Assembly (NCBI GenBank): GCA_020048155.1
Contig: JAIFMY010000144.1
Location: 1 to 35,381, forward strand
From: Bacteroidota bacterium
GTDB lineage: Bacteria; Bacteroidota; Bacteroidia; Bacteroidales; DYOH01
Direction of reading: 5' to 3'
DNA length: 35,381 nucleotides
In this document: positions 22,914 through 33,160 of the stretch, piece after piece
Layout of the letters: each line of letters opens with the position of its first letter
Numbering within the stretch: position 1 is the stretch's first letter
The notes under the pieces: generated by a model
What the model was told of the DNA's origin: nothing
Database searches by the model: none
What the model saw: only the letters and a program-made list of their open reading frames with translations
Translations under genes and position numbers: made by a program

Positions 22914-24026
22914 TTATTCGCCTTTTACGAATGTTTCCTTCATTTTATCGAAAATGTCGGTATTTTTCTGAAATCCCACAAATTTTGAAGCACCTTTGCC
23001 AAATGCCAAAACCGGAACCAAGGTCGCCGAGTGGCCTCCGGTAGCAAATGTTGGAGAGATGTTGTTATATGTGTCTTCATCTTCGTATGATTCTTTTCCT
23101 GCTGCTAGCGTAAAGCCTCCTGTTTCGTGATCAGCGGTCACAATTACAAGTGTGTTTTTGTTCTTTTTAGCAAAATCGAGCGCCACTTTTAATGCTTTAT
23201 CAAAATCCAGGACTTCATTTATCAAATATTCTGCATCGTTGGCATGTCCACCCCAATCTATTTGAGAACCTTCCACCATGAGGAAGAAACCATTTTTATT
23301 TTTCGAAAGATGATCTATGGCCATTTGTGTTGCATTGGCCAGAAAATTGTTTCTGAGCGATGCTGTTTTTGAGAGCTCTTTTGATGCAAGCAAGAAACCA
23401 TACTTTTTAGCAGGATCAGATTTGAATTGCAACGGAAGTGAGGTAGTATCTACTTCAAAACCATGCATTTTCAATGAGTCCAGGTATTTGAGGCCATCTT
23501 TTCTTTGGTTAAAAAACTTTATGCCTCCCCCTGCGAAGAAATCAATTTCAGATTTTACCAAGTCTTTTGCAATATCTTCTTCCATATTGCGCCATTTTGT
23601 ATGTGCATAAAAACTTGCGGGAGTAGCATGTGTAATTGATGAGGTAGCTACTACGCCTGTACTCAATCCGTATTGCGATACAAATTCGACAATATTTTGG
23701 AGTGGAAGAGAATCAGTGTTTAGTCCAATGGCACCATTGTACGTTCTGGTTCCGGATGCAAGTGCTGTGCCACCTGCTGCCGAATCGGTAATTTTATGGG
23801 TAGCTGATGACGTATTCGAAAATCCTGTGAATGGAAATTCCTCAAACGAATTTGTACCGTTGCCATAATAAAACGCAGAGCTCATTTGTGAAGTGCCCAT
23901 GCCGTCGCCAATGAGTAAAATTACATTTATCGGCTTTTTGAATTTCTTGTTTTTTTGTGCAAGTAACTGTGCCGGAACTAGCAGAGATACAAGAAAAAGA
24001 ATGCTTACTAAAAATTTGTATTTCAT
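22914..24026 (-). CDS. Alkaline phosphatase (PhoA-type family), exported
   Basis: The 370-residue protein has a signal peptide (MKYKFLVSILFLVSLLVPAQLLAQ) and should be periplasmic. Catalytic and metal motifs are ILLIGDGMGTSQM (Asp41), ITDSAAGGTALASG (Ser82 nucleophile), ATPASFYAHT, MVEGSQIDWGGHANDA (Glu, Asp, His), VTADHETGGFTL (Asp, His) and GGHSATLVPVLAFG (His). All key residues of the two-zinc, one-magnesium site are present. It would release phosphate from monoesters; no Pho box was identifiable by eye. The length is compact compared with E. coli PhoA (about 470). Confidence 0.94.
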   Translation of the reverse strand: MKYKFLVSILFLVSLLVPAQLLAQKNKKFKKPINVILLIGDGMGTSQMSSAFYYGNGTNSFEEFPFTGFSNTSSATHKITDSAAGGTALASGTRTYNGAIGLNTDSLPLQNIVEFVSQYGLSTGVVATSSITHATPASFYAHTKWRNMEEDIAKDLVKSEIDFFAGGGIKFFNQRKDGLKYLDSLKMHGFEVDTTSLPLQFKSDPAKKYGFLLASKELSKTASLRNNFLANATQMAIDHLSKNKNGFFLMVEGSQIDWGGHANDAEYLINEVLDFDKALKVALDFAKKNKNTLVIVTADHETGGFTLAAGKESYEDEDTYNNISPTFATGGHSATLVPVLAFGKGASKFVGFQKNTDIFDKMKETFVKGE

Positions 24027-24306
24027 TGTTTTAAATTTGTTTATCAGTTCTACTTGTGCGATTTTTTAAAATGGAACATGTTTTTCAAAGAAAAGAATCT
24101 TCTGAAATTGTGAATTATAGAACGCTCATATTCAGGCATAAAGTTTTCTATTATTCGAGGGAGTAAAATACAAGAAGATGCCCAAAATTTTAAATAATCG
24201 GCATTACTAAATTGTAAATTTAAGATTATTAAATCCGATTTTGATTTATATTCTGATTGTTTATTCGATCAATATCTTGTATCTCAATGTTTAACAGATC
24301 GGAAAA

Positions 24307-25983
24307 TCAATGAATGAGTTTTTTATAACGTATTCGTTTCGGACCTTCATCGCCTAAGCGTTTACGTTTGTTTATTTCGTAATCAGAGTATCCACCCTCA
24401 AAGAAGTAAACCTGCGAATTTCCTTCAAAGGCTAAAATGTGAGTAGCAACCCGGTCGAGGAACCAACGGTCGTGTGAGATTATCACGGCGCAACCGGCAA
24501 AACTTTCGAGGCCTTCTTCGAGTGCACGAAGTGTGTTCACGTCTATATCGTTGGTTGGCTCATCTAGCAACAGCACGTTGGCTTGTTCCTTAAGGGTAAG
24601 AGCTAAGTGCAGCCTATTTCGTTCACCACCAGATAGTACACCGCATTTCTTTTCTTGGTCTGCACCCGAAAAGTTGAAACGACCTACATAAGCCCTGGCA
24701 TTTATCATTTTCTTGTCTAGCATTATCTCTTCACCACCACCCGAAATTACTTCATATACTGACTTCTCTGGATCTATGCTGGTATGTTGTTGGTCAACAT
24801 ATGCTATTTTTACAGTTTCACCAACACTAAATTGGCCACCATCTATGGTATCATGTCCCATGATGAGTCTGAAAAGTGTAGTTTTGCCTGCACCATTGGG
24901 GCCAATTATACCTACAATGCCATTTGGGGGAAGTGTAAAATTCAGATCGTCGAACAAAAGTTTTTCGCCGAACGCTTTGGATACACCTTTGGCTTCAATT
25001 ACTTTTTCGCCCAAACGCGGACCATTGGGGATAAAAATCTCTAAGCGGTCTTCTTTTTGTTTTACATCTTCGTTCATCAGTTTGTCATATGCCGATAAAC
25101 GAGCTTTCGATTTTGCCTGGCGGGCTTTGGGAGCCATACGTACCCATTCGAGCTCACGCTCAAGGTTTTTCCTGCGTTTGCTCACTTGTTTTTCCTCTTG
25201 GCTCAGGCGAGTCGATTTTTGCTCTAACCAAGATGAGTAATTTCCTTTCCAGGGTATGCCTTCGCCACGGTCAAGCTCAAGTATCCATCCGGCTACGTTG
25301 TCGAGAAAGTAACGGTCGTGGGTAATGGCTATTACAGTACCTGCGTATTGTTGCAAGTGTTGCTCAAGCCACTCTATAGATTCAGCATCGAGGTGGTTTG
25401 TAGGCTCATCCAAAAGAAGTATTTCAGGTTGGCTAAGTAGTAAGCGGGTGAGTGCGACCCTTCTGCGTTCACCGCCTGAAAGTACAGATATGGATGTATC
25501 GCCATCGGGGCAGCGAAGGGCTTCCATGGCGCGTTCCAATTTATTGTCAATTTCCCATGCATCGTGATGTTCTATGAGGTCGGTAAGCTCGCCTTGGCGT
25601 TTGATGAGCTTTTCCATTTCATCATCTGACATTGGTTCGGCAAATTTCATATTTACTTCTTCGTATTCTTTCAGAATATCCACAATTTCTTGCACACCTT
25701 CTTGCACAATTTCTTTTACAGTTTTGGTGTCATCAAGCTTTGGATCCTGCTCCAGAAAGCCGACTTTGTATCCCGGGGAGAAAACAACATCACCTTCATC
25801 TGGTTTCACGAGTCCTGCTATAATTTTCAGTAGCGAAGATTTACCGGAGCCGTTCAGACCGATGATGCCGATTTTGGCACCATAGAAAAAGGACAGGTAA
25901 ATATTGTTGAGCACTTTTTTGTGTGGTGGAAATGTTTTGCTCACACCTACCATTGAGAAGATAATCTTCTTATCGTCTGACAT
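24307..25983 (-). CDS. ettA: Energy-dependent translational throttle protein EttA (ABC-F)
   Basis: EttA is a soluble ABC-F ATPase that binds the ribosomal E site and gates entry into elongation according to ATP/ADP. The 558-residue length matches EttA. Two ABC domains are visible: the first with GLNGSGKSS (42-50), LSGGERRRVALTRLL and LLLDEPTNHLD; the second with GPNGAGKT (near 360), LSGGERNRLHLALTL and LLLDEPTNDID. Between them is the basic linker (PtIM) with ERELEWVRMAPKARQAKSKARL, diagnostic of EttA. Its own promoter candidate lies 30 bp upstream. Confidence 0.97.
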   Translation of the reverse strand: MSDDKKIIFSMVGVSKTFPPHKKVLNNIYLSFFYGAKIGIIGLNGSGKSSLLKIIAGLVKPDEGDVVFSPGYKVGFLEQDPKLDDTKTVKEIVQEGVQEIVDILKEYEEVNMKFAEPMSDDEMEKLIKRQGELTDLIEHHDAWEIDNKLERAMEALRCPDGDTSISVLSGGERRRVALTRLLLSQPEILLLDEPTNHLDAESIEWLEQHLQQYAGTVIAITHDRYFLDNVAGWILELDRGEGIPWKGNYSSWLEQKSTRLSQEEKQVSKRRKNLERELEWVRMAPKARQAKSKARLSAYDKLMNEDVKQKEDRLEIFIPNGPRLGEKVIEAKGVSKAFGEKLLFDDLNFTLPPNGIVGIIGPNGAGKTTLFRLIMGHDTIDGGQFSVGETVKIAYVDQQHTSIDPEKSVYEVISGGGEEIMLDKKMINARAYVGRFNFSGADQEKKCGVLSGGERNRLHLALTLKEQANVLLLDEPTNDIDVNTLRALEEGLESFAGCAVIISHDRWFLDRVATHILAFEGNSQVYFFEGGYSDYEINKRKRLGDEGPKRIRYKKLIH

Positions 25984-26012
25984 TTATTTATCGTATTTTA
26001 AAATTGAGGATG

Positions 26013-26020
26013 CAAATATA
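26013..26020 (-). promoter_or_regulatory. Candidate -7 element (TATATTTG) for ettA
   Basis: On the minus strand TATATTTG is the same octamer as in the tatD-like promoter. It lies 29 bp before the ettA ATG, in a 96-bp gap. The -33 region shows only CTTTTTAG, not TTTG. Confidence 0.45.
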
Positions 26021-26079
26021 TGTAAAATGCATGGCACTAAAAAGTATAGTGTGCAATCGAAACCAAAAATTATAAATGG

Positions 26080-26934
26080 CTATTTTGCCATAGATTTGAA
26101 GTCAGATGAAAGCATGCCTTCGGGCTTATTGTCGCTCATTTTGTGGTAATCCCAATAGTAAAGTTTGCCGTCGGCAGCACCAAGTACCGTTTTGTATATT
26201 CTTTCGCGTTTTTCGCTATCTTGGTGTGGGCCTACCAGATGCAGGATCATGGCGTTGGCATCGCGTGCCTCTATTACTTGCTTTATCTCATTGCGTGTGG
26301 CTATTACCACCGGGTATGGATAGTACTTCTTGATCTTCTCTACCGTATTTACATCCAAGCTAAGTTCTTCTTGCAATACGTATAGTGTTTTTCCATTTAT
26401 ATCTTCCTTATTTTTGTTATAATGTTTTATGATGGATTTGTCGCTCAACTTGGGATTTTCTTCTAAGAGTTTAATATGGTTTTGCATGAAAATGAGTATA
26501 GTTCCCATTTTGTATACATATTCTTCCTCGGGAGCACCTTTGTAGCAGAGCGGAAAATTTGCCAGATCGGGCATATTTACTTCCTGTCCGGAAGCTGTTC
26601 CCAGCATGATATTCAGAAACTCATATACCACTTTTTGTTTATCGTCTTTGAACGACATATTGGTTTTTGTGAGAAAGGAGTTTGTTTCTTTTCTGTTGTA
26701 TTGCAAATATTTTTCTCGGGTGATAAACTCATATGGAACGGGCATGGTCCAATGCTCTTGCATGGCTGTATCAATATAATCGTTGAAAAGGGTACTAAAC
26801 ATAGACTGGTCATATACTACGTACATTTTCGAAGATTTAAAAAGTGCAAGCTGCCTGGCATCGGGTGTGGCAGTTTGGGCCTGCATATTGTTTATAATGC
26901 TTGCTAATAATACAATTGCGATAATATTTTTCAT
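26080..26934 (-). CDS. Exported protein of unknown function
   Basis: I do not recognise this 284-residue protein. It starts with a signal peptide (MKNIIAIVLLASIINNMQAQ), so it is exported, with no later membrane helix. The mature part is mixed alpha/beta with many Tyr and Lys residues. It includes a stretch PYPVVIATRNEIKQVIEARDANAMILHLVGPH that looks like a Rossmann-like or periplasmic-binding beta-alpha-beta unit, and a C-terminal YWDYHKMSDNKPEGMLSSDFKSMAK. No catalytic motif is evident. It follows the other unknown exported gene by 12 bp and is likely co-transcribed with it. Confidence 0.75.
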   Translation of the reverse strand: MKNIIAIVLLASIINNMQAQTATPDARQLALFKSSKMYVVYDQSMFSTLFNDYIDTAMQEHWTMPVPYEFITREKYLQYNRKETNSFLTKTNMSFKDDKQKVVYEFLNIMLGTASGQEVNMPDLANFPLCYKGAPEEEYVYKMGTILIFMQNHIKLLEENPKLSDKSIIKHYNKNKEDINGKTLYVLQEELSLDVNTVEKIKKYYPYPVVIATRNEIKQVIEARDANAMILHLVGPHQDSEKRERIYKTVLGAADGKLYYWDYHKMSDNKPEGMLSSDFKSMAK

Positions 26935-26946
26935 GTCAATGTGTTT

Positions 26947-27642
26947 TTATTTAATGGGGATAAATATAGGGTTGAGGTCGTTGTATTTTCGTAGATAAAC
27001 ATATTTAAGTTTTCTCTTTTTTGATTTCGATAGTTCGTTGAATTCATCATATAATTCAGGTGTGCGCATGAGTATAACTTCAACCGATTTTTCGCCAAAT
27101 TCTGCAACTTTTCCGGTTTCAAAATCCAGCAGGTATTCGTACAATTCTGTATTCTGTATTTGCGATCGAGTAGTGGTGCCATATCTGTATGAATATGGAT
27201 CCTGATAACGATCCACAATGATAGTTTTATTGGCAACAAAATGCGATATGGCGCCCAGTATTGGTATACGGTTAAATTCTCCGTTGTACAATATTTGTGG
27301 AAAACCATTCTTGGAATAACCCCATATTTCATTGGCAGCTATTCTGTATTTTTTTCCGTCTACGTCTGAAAATAAAATACTGTCGGTTGAAAGTAAATAG
27401 TCAGATAGAAGCGTCATATCAGGTATTTTCGGAATTATGATATTCCGGTATGGGATAGGATTGTTATTCTTAAAATGTTCGAATGTAAGATATACCCCGT
27501 CTTTGAATCTGAACTCTGCAGAGTATTTTATACTGGTACGTACCACTATAGAATCAGTCTGAGCAGATAGCGAGCGAGCACCTGCTGTCACAATCAACAA
27601 TATTATGATATTTCTTCTGTAGAATGCAGCAATTTTTTTCAT
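26947..27642 (-). CDS. Exported protein of unknown function
   Basis: This 231-residue protein is not recognised. It begins with a basic n-region and hydrophobic core (KIAAFYRRNIIILLIVTAGARSLSAQ), a signal peptide ending near SAQ. The rest is beta-rich with no obvious catalytic motif: EFRFKDGVYLTFEHFKNNNPIPY, then DGKKYRIAANEIWGYSKNG, then LYEYLLDFETGKVAEFG, ending in KRKLKYVYLRKYNDLNPIF. It is the first gene of a two-gene unit with the exported protein downstream. A promoter candidate lies at 27681-27714. Confidence 0.75.
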   Translation of the reverse strand: MKKIAAFYRRNIIILLIVTAGARSLSAQTDSIVVRTSIKYSAEFRFKDGVYLTFEHFKNNNPIPYRNIIIPKIPDMTLLSDYLLSTDSILFSDVDGKKYRIAANEIWGYSKNGFPQILYNGEFNRIPILGAISHFVANKTIIVDRYQDPYSYRYGTTTRSQIQNTELYEYLLDFETGKVAEFGEKSVEVILMRTPELYDEFNELSKSKKRKLKYVYLRKYNDLNPIFIPIK

Positions 27643-27680
27643 ATTGGAAAGATACTTCGTATTATTTATCCGTACTATTG

Positions 27681-27714
27681 CAAAATTAATAAGTTAGTAG
27701 CTCATTGACTCAAA
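27681..27714 (-). promoter_or_regulatory. Candidate promoter for the two exported unknowns
   Basis: On the minus strand TTTG (27714-27711), 22 nt and TAATTTTG (27688-27681) resemble the Bacteroidota promoter, within the reported range of spacings. The predicted start is about 30 nt upstream of the ATG at 27642. Confidence 0.45.
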
Positions 27715-27852
27715 AATTTTGATTAAAATTTCGGGTCTAAAAATAGAATACTTTACAAATTAAAACTCATTTTTGATATTTTAGTATACAAATTTAGAAT
27801 TTTCAAAAAAGATCATTAATTTTACCCTATACCATATACCTGAATAAACACC

Positions 27853-29613
27853 ATGGTTCAGTTTTTAAAAGACTTAACACAGTTATTCATATCCAATCTT
27901 GAAAACAGATTCGACAGTGAAACCTTACATAAAATAGTGCTCATACACCTGATAGGTATTGTATCTGTGGGACTTTGTTTGGTGCTAGGCATCAGTCGGA
28001 TGGTTTTTGGAGGTATATCCGAGTCTATTGTTTTAATAATGAGTGCCTTGTTTTTGCTATCCCTAGTCATATTACAAAAACAAAAACCCGAGAAATATAA
28101 TAGAAATGGTTATGCGATGGTATTATACCTGAGTGTATTAGTCCTATTCATGGTATTCTTTTTCGAAGAGTACAATCCTGGTTGGTTTGCCATCATACCT
28201 TTTATAAGTATTGTTATACTTAGTCTGAGATCATGTATCTCGTTCAATTTGATCTTTTTAGTTATATTCAATGCATTATACCTGATTTTTGGCGCCAAAG
28301 GTGTAGCGTATTATCATCTGGTTTATTCAAATGGGCTGTTTGTGGCTTCTTTTTTATTTATGTATTCTTATGAATTTATGAGAATTACTAACTTCCAGAA
28401 AATTGACAAAGCCATGATTCAGGCGCAGGCGCAGTATAAAGAAAAGAATGAGTTCCTTTCACGTCTTTCGCACCAAATACGCACCCCACTCAATAATATA
28501 ATTGGGCTGAATTCTGTAATGAACCGAAGCAATTTGGACGAAGTTCAGAATGACTATCTGGATACCATACAAGCATCTGCTAATAACCTGGTTTCAGTAG
28601 TAAATAGCATAGATATGCTCTCTAAAGTTCAACCTTCCTCCGAAAATGTAACTAATAATACGCTCGCTTTTAGCCTCATACTTACCATCAACAGTACCAT
28701 CAATCTATTTGCTCAAACTACTACCGATATCAAATTTAAATCCAATTATTCCTCTAAAATCCCTGATAAACTTATCGGTAACTCTATCAAAGTGAAGCAA
28801 GTATTACTGAATGTATTTGAGAGTTTTGTGAAGTATAAGTCCAAAGAGATGCTGCAGCTTACCATCAATACCTCTGTTGAGAGGGAACTCAATGACCAAT
28901 TGGATACACTCATAGAAATAAGAGCAGATAAATTGCTTCGCCCTACTATGCGTATGCTTGATGAAGTTCGTGAAATCTCAGTTAAAGAGCTTTTAAATCT
29001 CGATAAACGCAAGTACATTGATTTGGTAGACTTGAATGTGAGTGTAGATTTGCTCGAATCTCTTGGCGGGAAAATGCGTATTACTTTATCTGAATCATAT
29101 ACCCTATACGAAATTTTAATCCCACTCAAACGCAAACATGATACATTGGTATACGGTGGAAATCAAACCAAAGTACTTCCTGATATCATGTTGGTTGGCA
29201 AGACAAAACAGCAGCAGATTGAGTTGTATGAGGCCAATGTATTGTTGGTAGAAGACAATGTTATTAACCAACGCATTGTGGCTCTTAGCCTTCAAAAAGC
29301 TGTTAAAAACGTGGATGTAGCTGCCAATGGAAAAGAAGCACTGGATATGTTTGCAAAAACCAAATACGATATTATACTTATGGATGTGCAAATGCCGATA
29401 ATGGATGGGATAAAAGCAACGATTAAACTTCGTGAAATAGAACTTGGGTCAAACTCGCACATACCCATCATTGCTGTTACTGCTAATGCGCTGGCTGGTG
29501 ACAAAGAGGAATGCTTGTCGGCAGGAATGGATGATTATATCAGCAAGCCCTTCCATATCAACGACCTTATAGATAAAATGAAATATTTCTTATCTCGTGA
29601 AGGATTGAATTAG
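27853..29613 (+). CDS. Hybrid histidine kinase with degenerate ATPase domain and C-terminal receiver
   Basis: This 586-residue membrane protein has about six N-terminal helices (30-175) with no extracytoplasmic domain. The HisKA H-box is FLSRLSHQIRTPLNNIIG (His207), and the C-terminal receiver (462-580) has VEDN, phospho-acceptor Asp511 in ILMDVQMPIMDG, Thr543 and Lys565. The segment between (about 305-430) is a recognisable HATPase by position, including LLESLGGKMRI. However, the N-box reads VLLNVFESFVKYK (the metal-binding Asn replaced), and the G1 (DxGxG) and G2 (GxGLGL) boxes are absent. It probably cannot bind ATP normally. Its last 24 bp overlap the convergent permease gene. Confidence 0.9.
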   Translation: MVQFLKDLTQLFISNLENRFDSETLHKIVLIHLIGIVSVGLCLVLGISRMVFGGISESIVLIMSALFLLSLVILQKQKPEKYNRNGYAMVLYLSVLVLFMVFFFEEYNPGWFAIIPFISIVILSLRSCISFNLIFLVIFNALYLIFGAKGVAYYHLVYSNGLFVASFLFMYSYEFMRITNFQKIDKAMIQAQAQYKEKNEFLSRLSHQIRTPLNNIIGLNSVMNRSNLDEVQNDYLDTIQASANNLVSVVNSIDMLSKVQPSSENVTNNTLAFSLILTINSTINLFAQTTTDIKFKSNYSSKIPDKLIGNSIKVKQVLLNVFESFVKYKSKEMLQLTINTSVERELNDQLDTLIEIRADKLLRPTMRMLDEVREISVKELLNLDKRKYIDLVDLNVSVDLLESLGGKMRITLSESYTLYEILIPLKRKHDTLVYGGNQTKVLPDIMLVGKTKQQQIELYEANVLLVEDNVINQRIVALSLQKAVKNVDVAANGKEALDMFAKTKYDIILMDVQMPIMDGIKATIKLREIELGSNSHIPIIAVTANALAGDKEECLSAGMDDYISKPFHINDLIDKMKYFLSREGLN

Positions 29614-30804
29614 CCTAAGTGGAATCAGGTTGATAATCATACCTATAATATAAACCGTAAGAATCACCAGTACAAAATCAGATGCATTTATACTTACCGG
29701 ATATGATGAGATGATATAGTTGCCTTCTTGCGGAAATTTAATAAGTTCGAAACGTTGCTGCATATAGCTGGCGGAACCTCCTACAAATATACCAATCAAT
29801 GCGCCCCCCAGTGTAATGAGCCAGCCGTTGTATAAAAAGATACTTCGTATAAACCTGAATTTTCCACCCAAATAACTCAAAACTCCTATATCGTGTTGTT
29901 TATCGAGTATGAGCATAGTCAGGCTGCCAATCATGTTAAACGATGCTATCACAAGTATGAGGGCAAAAATGGCAATGGTAGCCCATTTTTCAGTTTGCAT
30001 CATTTTATACAATGCTTCGTTTTGTTCCAATCTATTCTTTACTGAAAATGTTTCGCCCAGCAATTCAGACAATTGCGCTTGTACTTCAGTTATGTTAGCA
30101 TGCTTATCCAGTTTTATTTCTATTGCCGATGCAGCATTGGGACGCTCCAATAATTGTTGAATAAAATGTACAGGAACAAACACATACTTAGAATCATACT
30201 CTTGCTGTATACTAAAAACACCACCCAGTTCCAATACTTCCAAATTAAAGGCTTCGGTTGGGTCAAGTGTATATGTGGCTTCTTGCTTCGGGAACCAAAT
30301 TTTGAGTGGCGAAAGCATACTGGGAGACATTTGCAGCCGGTATGCCACCCCTGCTCCTGCAATGGCTTGAGGTATTTCGTTCTTGTATAGATTAAACTCC
30401 CCACGATACATCATGGTATCTATACCGGTCACTTTTTCAAAATTCTGGTCTACTCCTTTTATTTGAGCTATGAATTGTTTCCCGTCGTATTCCAGTAGCC
30501 CCGATTCTTCGAGCACTATACTATAGTGGGCAATTCCGGGCAATACGCCAATTTGCTGGGTGGGTAGAGTTGAGGTGTCGAAAAACTTCCCTTGTTTTGC
30601 AGTTATTTCAATATCGGGGTTGAAGGAGTCGATGAGGGATCTGATTAAATTATCGAGCCCGTTGAAAATGGATAGAATAATAATAAGTGCCGCGGTTCCA
30701 CTTGCGATACCCAGCATGGAAATACCGGATATAATATTGATCACACTCTTATTTGTACGAGCGAAAAAATATCTGCGGGAGAAGGAAAAGGCTAGGCGTA
30801 GCAT
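29590..30804 (-). CDS. LolC/LolE-like ABC transporter permease (FtsX/MacB fold)
   Basis: The 404-residue protein has the LolC/E plan. A cytoplasmic N-terminus (LAFSFSRRYFFARTNKSVINIIS) and first helix (ISMLGIASGTAALIIILSIFNG) are followed by a large periplasmic MacB-PCD-like domain (about 45-265). Three C-terminal helices (IAIFALILVIASFNMIGSLTMLIL, NGWLITLGGALIGIFVGG, FVLVILTVYIIGMIINLIPL) complete it. The motif LDKQHDIGVLSYLGG matches the conserved cytoplasmic coupling loop. It should act with a LolD-like ATPase (not in the window) in lipoprotein release. It is the last gene of rbfA-yfiR-like-permease, 7 bp after the YfiR-like gene. Confidence 0.9.
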   Translation of the reverse strand: MLRLAFSFSRRYFFARTNKSVINIISGISMLGIASGTAALIIILSIFNGLDNLIRSLIDSFNPDIEITAKQGKFFDTSTLPTQQIGVLPGIAHYSIVLEESGLLEYDGKQFIAQIKGVDQNFEKVTGIDTMMYRGEFNLYKNEIPQAIAGAGVAYRLQMSPSMLSPLKIWFPKQEATYTLDPTEAFNLEVLELGGVFSIQQEYDSKYVFVPVHFIQQLLERPNAASAIEIKLDKHANITEVQAQLSELLGETFSVKNRLEQNEALYKMMQTEKWATIAIFALILVIASFNMIGSLTMLILDKQHDIGVLSYLGGKFRFIRSIFLYNGWLITLGGALIGIFVGGSASYMQQRFELIKFPQEGNYIISSYPVSINASDFVLVILTVYIIGMIINLIPLRLIQSFTR

Positions 30805-30811
30805 TATATGG

Positions 30812-31327
30812 TTACTGTTCTTTTACGAATACCGCAGATTTTTCTACCTGCTTACTTATTTGCAGACTTCGTTTGAGCGCCACTATTTTATTGATTTCTA
30901 TTTGTATCAAATCGTCTTTGGTTACAAAGTTGATAATTGAGCCTTTGTCTAAAGCATTTTTTGCTGAAGTAATAATCAGTACTGAACTTTGTGCACCAAC
31001 ATGCTGTGCTACAGCATTTATATCTTTGGCTTTAAATTCTCCTATATAAACAATATCGGGATTTGTTATTTGGCTTATTTCTTTCACCAAAAAAATTTCT
31101 ATTCCCCTAGTACCAACATTCTTGTTTAAAGTGTAGGTTTTCAAGTTCTCATATACCTTAGTTTCACCATACACATATATTTTGAAAGTACTATTTGCAT
31201 CAGCATTTGGCCATCCTATAAGCCTTGTAAACTGATAAATCATGAGTGATTTAAACTTCGACTCCTGAGCGTTGCTTGTGAACACCAGGGCGTAAAAAAA
31301 AAGTATACTTAATGCAATTTTTTTCAT
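30812..31327 (-). CDS. YfiR-like (DUF4154) periplasmic protein
   Basis: The 171-residue protein has a signal peptide (MKKIALSILFFYALVFTSNAQ). The mature part follows the YfiR/DUF4154 pattern: KSLMIYQFTRLIGWPNADANS, TFKIYVYGETKVYENLK, then VLIITSAKNALDKGSIINFVTKDDLIQIEINKIVALKRSLQIS. In Pseudomonas, YfiR is a periplasmic regulator of a diguanylate cyclase; in Bacteroidota such proteins occur without that partner, so the role here is open. It sits between rbfA (12 bp) and the permease (7 bp). The hybrid kinase gene lies just beyond the permease on the opposite strand. Confidence 0.82.
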   Translation of the reverse strand: MKKIALSILFFYALVFTSNAQESKFKSLMIYQFTRLIGWPNADANSTFKIYVYGETKVYENLKTYTLNKNVGTRGIEIFLVKEISQITNPDIVYIGEFKAKDINAVAQHVGAQSSVLIITSAKNALDKGSIINFVTKDDLIQIEINKIVALKRSLQISKQVEKSAVFVKEQ

Positions 31328-31339
31328 GTATGGTAAGGT

Positions 31340-31678
31340 TTATTCTTTCAGAAGTTCATCTATTCGGTGCGCATATTCCAACGAATCATCAATAAAAAAA
31401 GCAAGCTCGGGAACCACGCGCAACTGGTGTCTTATAAGTTGTCCTATTGTAAATCTTATCTGTCGTGCATGCTCCTCTATTAGGCTATATACAGCCGGCT
31501 GATTGTGCCCAGGGAAAATACTCAAATACACTTTTGCTACCGATAAATCTGGCGAGACCCTCACCACTGTTACTGAAATTATGCCGGCTCCATAGGTGTT
31601 GCGTGCTTCACGCTGAAAGTAGCTGCTGAGTTCTTTTTGTAATAATCTGGATATTTTTGCTTGTCTGGTTGAGTCCAT
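31340..31678 (-). CDS. rbfA: Ribosome-binding factor A
   Basis: RbfA binds 30S precursors and assists 16S rRNA 5'-end maturation. This 112-residue protein matches the single KH-fold family: STRQAKISRLLQKELSSYFQ, then GIISVTVVRVSPDLSVAKVYLSIFP, then the C-terminal LRVVPELAFFIDDSLEYAHRIDELL. The final region contains the family's P-x-L-x-F-x-x-D-x-S motif. It is the first gene of a compact three-gene minus-strand unit. Confidence 0.96.
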   Translation of the reverse strand: MDSTRQAKISRLLQKELSSYFQREARNTYGAGIISVTVVRVSPDLSVAKVYLSIFPGHNQPAVYSLIEEHARQIRFTIGQLIRHQLRVVPELAFFIDDSLEYAHRIDELLKE

Positions 31679-33124
<1,446 letters not shown>

Positions 33125-33160
33125 TAATACCTTTTGGTATTTCTTGAAAATACTTTTCAG

